From Bacillota bacterium (GTDB lineage: Bacteria; Bacillota; Clostridia; Christensenellales; SZUA-584): DNA of 64,000 nt. The position numbers and the translations under genes are program-made. Location: NCBI GenBank assembly GCA_023412005.1, contig JAEYOE010000006.1, positions 1-64,000 of the forward strand, in the 5' to 3' direction. The notes under the pieces were generated by a model. The model was not told the DNA's origin. It saw only the letters and a program-made list of their open reading frames with translations, and searched no databases. Positions 56,978 through 64,000 of the stretch are shown here, piece after piece (position 1 is the stretch's first letter; every line of letters begins with the position of its first letter).

Positions 56978-57892
56978 ATGAAAAAATCAATGAGCTTGTT
57001 TTTGGTTCTTGTCATGGTTATCGGCCTTGTGGCTGTAACCGGCTGCTCTGCACCTTCGGCTTCGCCTGATGTGTCGGAATCCGCAGCACCTTCGGAATCC
57101 GTTGCGGCATCAGAATCTGCCGAAACAGCTGAATCTGAAGCTCCCGCAGAAGCGCAGGAATTCCGTGTGGGTATGGAATGCAACTATGCGCCTTTCAACT
57201 GGACACAGACAGATGACAGCAACGATGCCGTGGAAATTGCAGCGGGCGGATTTGCAGGCGGCTACGACGTTGAAATCGCTAAGAAAATAGCGGAAGGTCT
57301 CGGCAGAAAGCTTGTTATTGTGAAAACGGAATGGGACGGCCTGATTCCCGCTCTGACATCCGGCAAAATTGATGCGATAATCGCCGGTATGTCACCGACC
57401 GACGAACGCAAAGTGTCTGTGGATTTCACAGAAAACTATTATACCTCCGAGCTTGTTGTTGTCGTGAAAAAGGACAGCAAGTATGCGAGCGCCACGTCTC
57501 TTGCCGATTTCTCCGGCGCGAAAATCACAGGCCAGCTTAACACATTCCACTACACCGTTATTCCGCAGATAGAAGGCGTTAGCCAGCAGACCGCTTTGGA
57601 AAGCTTCCCGGCGATGATCGTGGCGCTGACATCCGGCAAAATCGACGGCTATATTTCCGAGAAGCCGGGCGCGGTTTCGGCGATGGAATCGAACGCTGAT
57701 TTAACATTTGTTGAATTCGCAGACGGTAAAGGCTTTGAAACCTCTCCTGATGACGTGGCCGTGGCTGTTGCAATTAAAAAGGGTCAGGAAGATCTGATCA
57801 AATCGATCAATGAAATTCTGGCCGGAATCACAGAAGATCAGCGTTTAGAGCTTATGAACGCCGCAGTGAAGAATCAGCCGCTTCAGGGCTAA
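56978..57892 (+). CDS. Polar amino-acid ABC transporter, substrate-binding lipoprotein
   Basis: This 304-residue lipoprotein has a lipobox (VAVTGC, Cys near 24). A Ser/Glu/Ala-rich linker with repeated SESA-type units follows. The type 2 periplasmic-binding fold then begins at EFRVGMECNYAPFNWTQ; KIAEGLGRKLVIVKTEWDGL, IDAIIAGMSPTDERKVSVDF and IDGYISEKPGAVSAM match the family. It captures a polar amino acid for the permease and ATPase encoded next. The ligand is not resolved. Confidence 0.94.
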   Translation: MKKSMSLFLVLVMVIGLVAVTGCSAPSASPDVSESAAPSESVAASESAETAESEAPAEAQEFRVGMECNYAPFNWTQTDDSNDAVEIAAGGFAGGYDVEIAKKIAEGLGRKLVIVKTEWDGLIPALTSGKIDAIIAGMSPTDERKVSVDFTENYYTSELVVVVKKDSKYASATSLADFSGAKITGQLNTFHYTVIPQIEGVSQQTALESFPAMIVALTSGKIDGYISEKPGAVSAMESNADLTFVEFADGKGFETSPDDVAVAVAIKKGQEDLIKSINEILAGITEDQRLELMNAAVKNQPLQG

Positions 57893-57936
57893 GAGAAATG
57901 GGCTAACAATATAACAGAAGAAGATAGGATAACATT

Positions 57937-58722
57937 ATGCCGCAAGGATTTTTGGACAGGATAATATTTTTTATCGATAAGTATGGTTCTTTGTTTTTGC
58001 AGGGAGCAGGGACAACACTGCTCATCGCTATTGTGGGCACCATCATTGGTTTTTTGATCGGTGTGCTTGTGGCAATTGTCAGAACAATCCCAATCCAGTC
58101 CAAAGATAACATTATAAAAAAAGTATTGTTAAAGGTTGCGCGCGGAATACTGACCGCTTATGTCGAGGTATTCCGCACCACGCCGATGATGGTGCAGGCG
58201 ATGGTGATATACTACGGGTCTATGGAGTTGTTTGGTCTTGATATGTCTCCGCTGGTTGCCGGTATATTCATCATATCCATTAATACGGGTGCGTATATGG
58301 CAGAGATTGTGCGAGGTGGCATCATATCCATCGATCTTGGGCAAACGGAGGGGGCACAGTCCATCGGCATGACGCACTGGCAGACGATGGTGCATGTGGT
58401 TATGCCGCAGGCGCTGAGAAACATTATGCCTTCTATCGGCAATGAGTTTGTCATCAATATTAAGGATAGTTCTGTGCTATCCGTTATTTCTGTCACAGAA
58501 CTATTCTTTATAACGAAATCGGCTGCGGGTACATTTGCAACGTTTTTCGAACCGGCGGCAATTGCGTGCGTGATTTATTTTGTTATCAACTTCACATTAA
58601 CTCGTATACTTCTTAAAATCGAGAAAAAAATGGACGGGCCGGATTCGTATGTGATCGGTTCGCAGAACATGACAGCGGAAGAAATGAAATTATTACACGA
58701 CAAGACTGAGGGGAAGAAATGA
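57937..58722 (+). CDS. Polar amino-acid ABC transporter, permease
   Basis: This 261-residue HisM/GlnP-type permease has five or more helices. FLQGAGTTLLIAIVGTIIGF opens the domain, YVEVFRTTPMMVQAMVIYY is the family hallmark, and EGAQSIGMTHWQTMVHVVMP is the EAA loop that contacts the ATPase. It overlaps the ATPase gene by 4 bp. One permease gene suggests a homodimeric pore. Confidence 0.95.
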   Translation: MPQGFLDRIIFFIDKYGSLFLQGAGTTLLIAIVGTIIGFLIGVLVAIVRTIPIQSKDNIIKKVLLKVARGILTAYVEVFRTTPMMVQAMVIYYGSMELFGLDMSPLVAGIFIISINTGAYMAEIVRGGIISIDLGQTEGAQSIGMTHWQTMVHVVMPQALRNIMPSIGNEFVINIKDSSVLSVISVTELFFITKSAAGTFATFFEPAAIACVIYFVINFTLTRILLKIEKKMDGPDSYVIGSQNMTAEEMKLLHDKTEGKK

Positions 58723-59456
58723 GCGAAGCGGTTATTCAGATCAACCATCTTGGGAAGACGTTCGGTAAAAACGAGGTTCTCAAGGATATCAATTTCAGCG
58801 TCGATAAAGGCGAGGTCGTCTGCATTATCGGCTCGTCCGGATCGGGCAAGTCCACGCTGCTTCGCTGCGTCAATCTCCTTGAAACGCCCACGAAGGGCGA
58901 GATACTGTATCATGGCAAGAACATTCAGCATTCTGATCAGCCGATTTCCGAATACCGTACTAAGGTGGGTATGGTGTTTCAGCAGTTCAACCTGTTTAAT
59001 AACTTAAACGTGCTGAACAACTGTGTGGTGGGGCAGATTCAGGTGCTGGGCAGAAAACGCCACGAGGCGGAGGAACGCGCCAAGCACTTTCTTGAAAAGG
59101 TGGGCATGCTGCAGTTTATCAACGCCAAGCCGCGTCAAATTTCGGGCGGCCAGAAGCAGCGCGTGGCGATTGCGCGGGCGCTTTCGATGGACCCTGAGGT
59201 GCTGCTGTTCGATGAACCAACCTCTGCTCTCGATCCTGAGATGGTCGGCGAGGTGCTGGGCGTTATGAAGACGCTGGCGGGTTCGGGGCTCACCATGATG
59301 ATTGTGACGCATGAGATGGCTTTCGCAAGGGATGTGGCAACGCGTGTTTGTTTCATGGATGAAGGCGTGATTGTGGAAGAAGATGCACCGAGTGTGATAT
59401 TCGGCGCGCCGAAGCACGAGCGTACACGCCAGTTCTTAACAAGGGTTTTGGGATAA
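58719..59456 (+). CDS. Polar amino-acid ABC transporter, ATP-binding subunit
   Basis: This 245-residue GlnQ/HisP-type ATPase has Walker A IGSSGSGKSTLLRCVNLLE, the Q-loop VGMVFQQFNLFNNLNVLNN, the signature ISGGQKQRVAIARAL, Walker B VLLFDEPTSALDPEMVGEV and the H-loop IVTHEMAFARDV. It ends the importer operon and is followed by a strong terminator. Confidence 0.96.
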   Translation: MSEAVIQINHLGKTFGKNEVLKDINFSVDKGEVVCIIGSSGSGKSTLLRCVNLLETPTKGEILYHGKNIQHSDQPISEYRTKVGMVFQQFNLFNNLNVLNNCVVGQIQVLGRKRHEAEERAKHFLEKVGMLQFINAKPRQISGGQKQRVAIARALSMDPEVLLFDEPTSALDPEMVGEVLGVMKTLAGSGLTMMIVTHEMAFARDVATRVCFMDEGVIVEEDAPSVIFGAPKHERTRQFLTRVLG

Positions 59457-59475
59457 ACAATCAATCAAACATGAT

Positions 59476-59502
59476 AAAAGCTCCGTCTGCGGAGCTTTTT
59501 TT
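59476..59502 (+). terminator. Terminator of the amino-acid importer operon
   Basis: AAAAGCTCCG (59476-59485) pairs with CGGAGCTTTT (59490-59499), with a T run continuing to 59502. Confidence 0.92.
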
Positions 59503-59547
59503 ATGGCTCTATGTCAATTTTAGGGAGATTGAATATTTTGCGTCTTC

Positions 59548-60306
59548 TTAATTAGAATTTACCGCTGTCACAAGTGCATTACAGACAGAAACAAACAAAT
59601 CCTTAGTCAATGTACCGTGTTTTTCTCTATCTTCAAAATTTGCATAATACTCGTCGCACCAAAAATCTTTGCCGGTAATGAAATGCCACCATAAAGAATC
59701 AGCGATATAATATAACTGTCTTGCTAATTGGGAATAATTCTTTAAAACAATTAGGCTGTCTGCATTTTCAGGTACGCTTTTATTAAAATACTTATATGTT
59801 CTACTGAAGTATTCAAACCATATACTATTATGTTTTTTTGCGAATCCAATTATAGCTTCTAGGTTTTTTAATAAGTCGATTTGTGCAGCCTCTATATCGC
59901 ACGGCTTTTCAGCAGTATGTTTCTTCTTATGTGAGAGGTTGTATTCAACATAGTATAATCCCAAAGACGTATAATGAGTATCACATGTCCAGATATCTGA
60001 ATGTCCATTGTATGCAGTCTCAATAATCCATGATATACCACCAATATACACGCCCTCAACTGACAGGGCCTTTTTATTATTAAGCAAGTGGTTATAGTCT
60101 AATTTGAGCCTTGTACACCCACCCGATAGAAGGTAATCAAACCACTCGCTTTCATTTCGGGCAATACATATGCTGTCTTCTTTGCTTAGATCATTAAAAC
60201 ATATATTTTCGCGAAAATGCTTTCTCCAATCTAGGGACACGCTCCCGCCGCTGAGCATTTCGTTTCCATATGACACGATTGCAATTGATCGTTTCATTCC
60301 GGCCAT
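59548..60306 (-). CDS. Hypothetical protein (252 aa), AT-rich gene
   Basis: This 252-residue soluble protein has no signal peptide, membrane helix or motif that I recognise. Notable stretches are AIVSYGNEMLSGGSVSLDWR, a Trp/Tyr/His-rich middle (GGISWIIETAYNGHSDIWTC) and QLYYIADSLWWHFITGKDFW. It starts at ATG 60306 with GAGGTT upstream. The base composition is clearly more AT-rich than the core genes, which suggests acquisition. It is not obviously linked to its neighbours. Confidence 0.75.
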   Translation of the reverse strand: MAGMKRSIAIVSYGNEMLSGGSVSLDWRKHFRENICFNDLSKEDSICIARNESEWFDYLLSGGCTRLKLDYNHLLNNKKALSVEGVYIGGISWIIETAYNGHSDIWTCDTHYTSLGLYYVEYNLSHKKKHTAEKPCDIEAAQIDLLKNLEAIIGFAKKHNSIWFEYFSRTYKYFNKSVPENADSLIVLKNYSQLARQLYYIADSLWWHFITGKDFWCDEYYANFEDREKHGTLTKDLFVSVCNALVTAVNSN

Positions 60307-60401
60307 TACAGAACCTCGATCTCAATTCATTTAGACTGCGATATATAACAAAGTGAATTTGACCATCACAATTTACTCGGTGTTAGTATAAACTTAGTCA
60401 A

Positions 60402-61010
60402 TTAATCTCGGTGTACGGGAAACTTTATCTTCTTCAGTCTGCCCCAAAGCAGAATAATAATTTGAGCCGGTATGCCGATTAAAAAAATCAGCCATATGTT
60501 TTCCGACAGAAACGACATGTAAATACAAAGCAGTATGCTCCAAACCAGCAGCGTGATGAACACGAAATTCCAAATACGCTTTCCCCAAATTGAGTTAAAC
60601 ACAATCAGCACCACCGCAGCCGCAGGCAGCGCGTAAACATACGCCATCCATATCGGCAGATTCACATTGAGCAGACCCAACACCACAAAAACAACGGTGG
60701 CAATTAAGAACACGAGCATGGTGGAAAGCGATGCAATGATAATCTGATTGCGTTTTTTCACCTTTGATATAACCGAAGGTATGCTTTTTTCGCTTTTGTG
60801 CGTTTCCTCCAGCAGGTAATCAACGGATACTGAAAAAAGATTCGCAATGTTTTTCAGCACAGTGATATCAGGCAAAGACTCGGCACGTTCCCATTTGGAA
60901 ACCGCTTTGTCGGTATAATTCAATTTTTCCGCAAGCTCCGTTTGTGTCCAATTGTTTGATTTTCTTAAGTCAATGATGTTTCTGGCAACAACGGCTTTAA
61001 ATTCGGACAT
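60402..61010 (-). CDS. XRE-family regulator with C-terminal membrane domain
   Basis: This 202-residue protein begins with a Cro/CI helix-turn-helix: IDLRKSNNWTQTELAEKLNY and TDKAVSKWERAESLPDITVL. After a short linker it has about four membrane helices (IIIASLSTMLVFLIATVVFV, MAYVYALPAAAVVLIVF and others). Membrane-tethered XRE regulators of this type are common in Bacillota and may respond to envelope signals. It faces away from the DegV gene, and a palindrome lies between them. Confidence 0.88.
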   Translation of the reverse strand: MSEFKAVVARNIIDLRKSNNWTQTELAEKLNYTDKAVSKWERAESLPDITVLKNIANLFSVSVDYLLEETHKSEKSIPSVISKVKKRNQIIIASLSTMLVFLIATVVFVVLGLLNVNLPIWMAYVYALPAAAVVLIVFNSIWGKRIWNFVFITLLVWSILLCIYMSFLSENIWLIFLIGIPAQIIILLWGRLKKIKFPVHRD

Positions 61011-61101
61011 GTCTTGTTATTCACCTCGTCATGAACTCAAAATAGTATAACACACGCTTTTATCGGAATCAAATTTTCATTTTGAAGCTTTTTGGGTATG
61101 C

Positions 61102-61116
61102 TCTACCATTGGTAGA
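61102..61116. promoter_or_regulatory. 15-bp palindrome between the XRE and DegV genes
   Basis: TCTACCA and TGGTAGA flank a single central T. It lies in the 240-bp gap between divergent genes and could be the operator of the XRE regulator. No other motif was seen in this gap. Confidence 0.4.
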
Positions 61117-61251
61117 ATAGCGATCGAAACACTCTACTAAACAAACCCAAACAGGAGAGCGGCAGGAATTGCATAATAGAGTGACTTGAAGATGCTCTTG
61201 TTGTATCGTTGTGGCAAGATTTTTATTGCTTGATTAAAGGAGACCAATTCT

Positions 61252-62136
61252 ATGAATGATTATGTACTGACATGCTGTTCCACGGCCGATATGCCGCACG
61301 AGTACTTTGTGCAGCGAAATATCCCCTATGTCTGCTTTCATTTTATTATGGACGGCGTATCTTATCCGGACGATCTGGGGCAGACAATGCCGTTTGATGT
61401 CTTCTTCAGAAAAATGACCGAAGGCGCATCAACAAAAACTTCTCAGGTGAATGTGGATGAGTTCAAAGAATTTTTTGAACCGTTTTTAAAGCAGGGCAAA
61501 GATATATTGCACGTCAGCCTGTCGTCCGGTATATCCGGTGCTTACAGCTCGGCTATGACGGCCAAGCACGAGCTGCTTGCGCAATACCCCGGAAGACGGA
61601 TTGCGATTGTGGATTCGCTCGGCGCATCCTCCGGGTACGGTATGCTGATGGATATGCTGGCAGACAAGCGCGACGAAGGTGCATCGATAGAAGAAGCCAA
61701 AGCCTGGGCGGAAGAAAATAAGCTGCATGTGCATCATTGGTTTTTCTCCACCGACTTAACCTTTTATATCAAGGGCGGCAGGGTGTCTAAAGCGTCAGGG
61801 ATGCTCGGTACACTGTTGAAAATCTGCCCGCTGCTCAATATGGACGCAGAGGGTCATTTAATTCCGCGCGAGAAGATTCGTTCAAAAAAGAAAGTGATTG
61901 CCGAAGCGGTTAAAAAAATGGAGGAGCATGCCATTGGCGGCACCAGCTACTACGGCAAATGCTTTATCTCTCACTCCGCCTGTTATGACGATGCGAGAGC
62001 CGTGGCTGATTTGGTGGAGAGCACGTTCCCGAATCTTAACGGCAAGGTGTTAATCAACAGCATCGGCACCGTAATCGGTTCGCATACCGGCCCGGGAACG
62101 GTGGCGCTCTATTTTGTGGGAGATCAGAGAATATGA
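61252..62136 (+). CDS. DegV family fatty-acid-binding protein
   Basis: This 294-residue protein carries the DegV signatures: TSQVNVDEFKEFFEPFLKQG, LSSGISGAYSSAMTAKHEL, AIVDSLGASSGYGMLM and FYIKGGRVSKASGMLGTLL. Members bind fatty acids (FakB-like) and can present them to the kinase FakA. It starts after AAAGGAG. It overlaps the next membrane protein gene by 4 bp, so the two are translated together. Confidence 0.93.
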   Translation: MNDYVLTCCSTADMPHEYFVQRNIPYVCFHFIMDGVSYPDDLGQTMPFDVFFRKMTEGASTKTSQVNVDEFKEFFEPFLKQGKDILHVSLSSGISGAYSSAMTAKHELLAQYPGRRIAIVDSLGASSGYGMLMDMLADKRDEGASIEEAKAWAEENKLHVHHWFFSTDLTFYIKGGRVSKASGMLGTLLKICPLLNMDAEGHLIPREKIRSKKKVIAEAVKKMEEHAIGGTSYYGKCFISHSACYDDARAVADLVESTFPNLNGKVLINSIGTVIGSHTGPGTVALYFVGDQRI

Positions 62137-62711
62137 AAAAGCTCGCCTATGCGATAAGAGTGGCCACCGTTGCGCCGTTCATGGCGCTGGCGATGCTGCT
62201 GATACTGTTTTTCCGTAACCCGCAGTTTTTCGGCGGTTTGCCGGTGTTTTTGCTCGCAGTGCTGTTTTTGGTGGTACTGCCGCTGCTGGCTTACCCGCTG
62301 CAGCCGCTTTTAAAAGCGTTTAAGCATAAGGGGCGAGAAGGGCAAAGAACGCTTGCGCTGATATTTGCCGTTGCGGGGTATTTCTTAGGCTGTGTGACGG
62401 CGGCGATTCTTGGTGCGCCGCAGAATGTCTGGTTCATCTACCTGTCTTATATGCTGTCCGGCTCGTTGGTCGTTTTGCTCAACAAGGTGTTTCACTACCG
62501 AGCAAGCGGGCATTCGTGCGGCGTGACCGGACCGTTTCTGCTGCTGGTTTACTTTGGGCAGACGATTGGCTACATCGGCTTTGTGGTGCTCGCACTGGTT
62601 TGGGCCGTGAGCCTTTATATGAAGCGCCACACCACCATGCAGATCATTGTGGGCGGGCTCATACCGTTTGCGGCTCTGGGGATACTGGTACTCGGTGATA
62701 TGATATTCTAA
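62133..62711 (+). CDS. PAP2-like membrane protein
   Basis: This 192-residue protein has about six membrane helices. The central KVFHYRASGHSCGVTGP resembles the SGH motif of PAP2 phosphatases, but the first (K-x6-RP) and third (SR-x5-H-x3-D) catalytic motifs are not intact, so activity is doubtful. It is coupled to the DegV gene by a 4-bp overlap, which suggests a role with lipid substrates; this is inference. Confidence 0.75.
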   Translation: MKKLAYAIRVATVAPFMALAMLLILFFRNPQFFGGLPVFLLAVLFLVVLPLLAYPLQPLLKAFKHKGREGQRTLALIFAVAGYFLGCVTAAILGAPQNVWFIYLSYMLSGSLVVLLNKVFHYRASGHSCGVTGPFLLLVYFGQTIGYIGFVVLALVWAVSLYMKRHTTMQIIVGGLIPFAALGILVLGDMIF

Positions 62712-62723
62712 ACAAGCAAAGTC

Positions 62724-62761
62724 AAAGGCACTTATCACATATTGAAGATGATAGGTGCTTT
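62724..62761 (+). terminator. Terminator of the degV operon
   Basis: AAAGGCACTTATCA pairs imperfectly with TGATAGGTGCTTT around a loop of about 12 nt. Confidence 0.75.
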
Positions 62762-62862
62762 GTTATTGCATGTTTTTATGATATGGAAAAAATTATCGCC
62801 AAGACATGAAACCAAATATCTGATAAAATAACAGAGAGATCGCTTTGCGGGAGATGATGATC

Positions 62863-63246
62863 ATGGAAAAGTACTTGTCTGCACAGCAAGTGGCAGAGCT
62901 TACCCAGCGTATCGCGCAGCGGATAAGAATAACAGCGCCGAAAACGGATGAGCTGAAAACGGCCATATCGCAAAAGGGCAGTTTGCCGCAGCATATAACC
63001 GATGGGTATCATCAGCTTTGGGTGGAAAAGCAGTATATTGCCTACAGCACCATTGACGACCCTAACGTGTATTATGCCTATTTAACCGACAAGCATATCT
63101 TCGAAGAAGATCAGTCTTATATCAATGCGGCGAATGCGCGTAAAAACTTTATGGAGCTGCCCAAAGGCATCCGCGATCAGTTTAAATATGCCTTACAGAT
63201 CATGATAGAGGATGAGACGAACTACGCCATTCTCGAAAATATATAG
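62863..63246 (+). CDS. Hypothetical protein (127 aa)
   Basis: The protein is 127 residues from ATG 62863, which has GGGAG at a spacing of 9; earlier in-frame codons overlap that site. It is soluble and mixed alpha/beta, with EKYLSAQQVAELTQRIAQRI, a Tyr-rich middle (AYSTIDDPNVYYAYLTDKHI) and FMELPKGIRDQFKYALQIMI. No family was recognised. It is followed after 11 bp by the panE-like gene, with which it is probably cotranscribed. Confidence 0.75.
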   Translation: MEKYLSAQQVAELTQRIAQRIRITAPKTDELKTAISQKGSLPQHITDGYHQLWVEKQYIAYSTIDDPNVYYAYLTDKHIFEEDQSYINAANARKNFMELPKGIRDQFKYALQIMIEDETNYAILENI

Positions 63247-63257
63247 GCGGATCACGG

Positions 63258-64000
63258 ATGATGACGATAAAATCGGTATCGCTGATTGGGCTGGGGGCGC
63301 TTGGTGTGCTATTCGGGCACCAGCTGTCTCAAAAGGTTGCAGACTTCACAGTTGTGGCCGATCAAGCCCGTATTGACCGATACGTGAAAGACGGGATTTA
63401 CAGCAATGGTGAAAAATGTGAATTCCGATACGCAGTGCCAAAGCATACCGACCGGCCCGCCGACTTAATTATTTTTGCTGTAAAATATAACAGCTTAGAC
63501 GAAGCGATAGAGGTTGTTCGCGGACGTGTAGGCGAGCATACGATACTGCTTTCACTTCTGAACGGCATTTCCAGCGAGGAGGTCATCGGGAATGCTTTCG
63601 GTATTAACAAGGTTGTATACTGCGTTGCTGAACAGATGGACGCCGTCAAGGTGGGTAACAGGCTCATCTATGCGAATAAAGGGAAGCTTGTTTTCGGAGA
63701 CAAACAACCGGGCGTTATAACCGAGAATGTTCGTGCTGTTGATGAGTTCTTGAGCGCGGCTGAAATCCCGCACACCATAGAGACACAGATGATTAAAAAG
63801 CTGTGGAGCAAGTTTATGGTCAACGTGGGCGTCAATCAGGTGGTGGCCGTATACGGTGATCATTATGCCGACATTCAAAAGCCTGGTGTCCCGCGTGACA
63901 TGATGATTGCGGCGATGCGTGAGGTGATGGCGCTGTCCGAAAAGGAAGGCATATACCTCAATGAAACAGACTTTGAATACTGGATGAATGTGCTGGATTC
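63258..64000 (+). CDS. panE: Ketopantoate reductase family protein (partial, runs off the window)
   Basis: An open frame of 247 codons runs from ATG 63258 (or 63261) to the window edge with no stop. The N-terminal NADPH site is SLIGLGALGVLFGHQL (GxGxxG type). LLNGISSEEVIG and MIKKLWSKFMVNVGVNQVVA, with the catalytic-type Lys and Asn, match PanE/ApbA. It would reduce ketopantoate for CoA synthesis, although many homologues act on other 2-oxoacids. The C-terminal part is outside the window. Confidence 0.9.
   Translation, partial: MMTIKSVSLIGLGALGVLFGHQLSQKVADFTVVADQARIDRYVKDGIYSNGEKCEFRYAVPKHTDRPADLIIFAVKYNSLDEAIEVVRGRVGEHTILLSLLNGISSEEVIGNAFGINKVVYCVAEQMDAVKVGNRLIYANKGKLVFGDKQPGVITENVRAVDEFLSAAEIPHTIETQMIKKLWSKFMVNVGVNQVVAVYGDHYADIQKPGVPRDMMIAAMREVMALSEKEGIYLNETDFEYWMNVLD

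Overview
The window is a stretch of the chromosome of an anaerobic, endospore-forming member of the Bacillota, most likely class Clostridia. The supporting genes are spoVS, ylbJ and a SpoVB/YtgP-type flippase, a pyrophosphate-type phosphofructokinase, pta-ackA for acetate formation, indolepyruvate:ferredoxin oxidoreductase, a T-box ahead of hisS-aspS, and the smc-ftsY-ylxM-ffh-rpsP-khpA-rimM-trmD block. Core genes look moderately GC-rich, while accessory islands at about 28.7-30.3 kb, 43.7-47.6 kb and 59.5-61 kb are clearly richer in AT. The species cannot be named from this sequence. No transposase, integrase, prophage or CRISPR array was found.

Layout. 1-0.95 kb: 3' end of a 23S rRNA gene, 5S rRNA and two identical tRNA-Asn genes. 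1-10 kb: accessory genes, namely a TetR-controlled ABC-2 exporter, a GNAT-Rnk fusion protein, an EFR1-type flavodoxin/ferredoxin, an MFS transporter, a second TetR gene with a perfect palindromic operator, a GNAT protein and a YjbQ protein. 10-15 kb: an unassigned structured RNA candidate, an orphan BlaI-type repressor, a VanW protein, PPi-PFK, palindromic repeats and a DtxR-type regulator. 15-20.6 kb: an arylpyruvate/arylacetate module (paaK-iorA-iorB-paaK-ACT). 20.6-25 kb: alr-fau-rsmD-coaD, a coiled-coil protein gene and convergent ylbJ. 25-30.3 kb: lipoprotein, BlaI/BlaR1 pair, and a patchwork of small genes marked by displaced copies of the tmcAL 3' end. 30.3-38.6 kb: tmcAL, pta-ackA, T-box-hisS-aspS, rseC, thioredoxin, spoVS. 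38.7-51 kb: a three-unit repeat, then smc-ftsY, an accessory insertion of about 4 kb beside a duplicated ftsY 3' end, then ylxM-ffh-rpsP-khpA-rimM-trmD. 51-64 kb: envelope and transport genes, including a phosphodiester glycosidase, a ComEC-like hydrolase with a lamin-tail domain, a flippase, an EamA transporter and a polar amino-acid ABC importer, followed by DegV, a PAP2-like protein and a truncated panE-like gene.

How the genes fit together. Energy metabolism is fermentative: PPi-dependent glycolysis, substrate-level ATP through Pta/AckA, and oxidation of aromatic 2-oxoacids to acyl-CoA with reduced ferredoxin, from which PaaK can recover ATP. Protein targeting (Ffh, FtsY, YlxM) and tRNA/ribosome maturation (RimM, TrmD, RsmD, TmcAL) form the conserved backbone.

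Most unusual observation. Two core genes, tmcAL and ftsY, each have extra copies of their own 3' ends next to accessory DNA. This suggests repeated insertion or duplication events that used gene ends as junctions.
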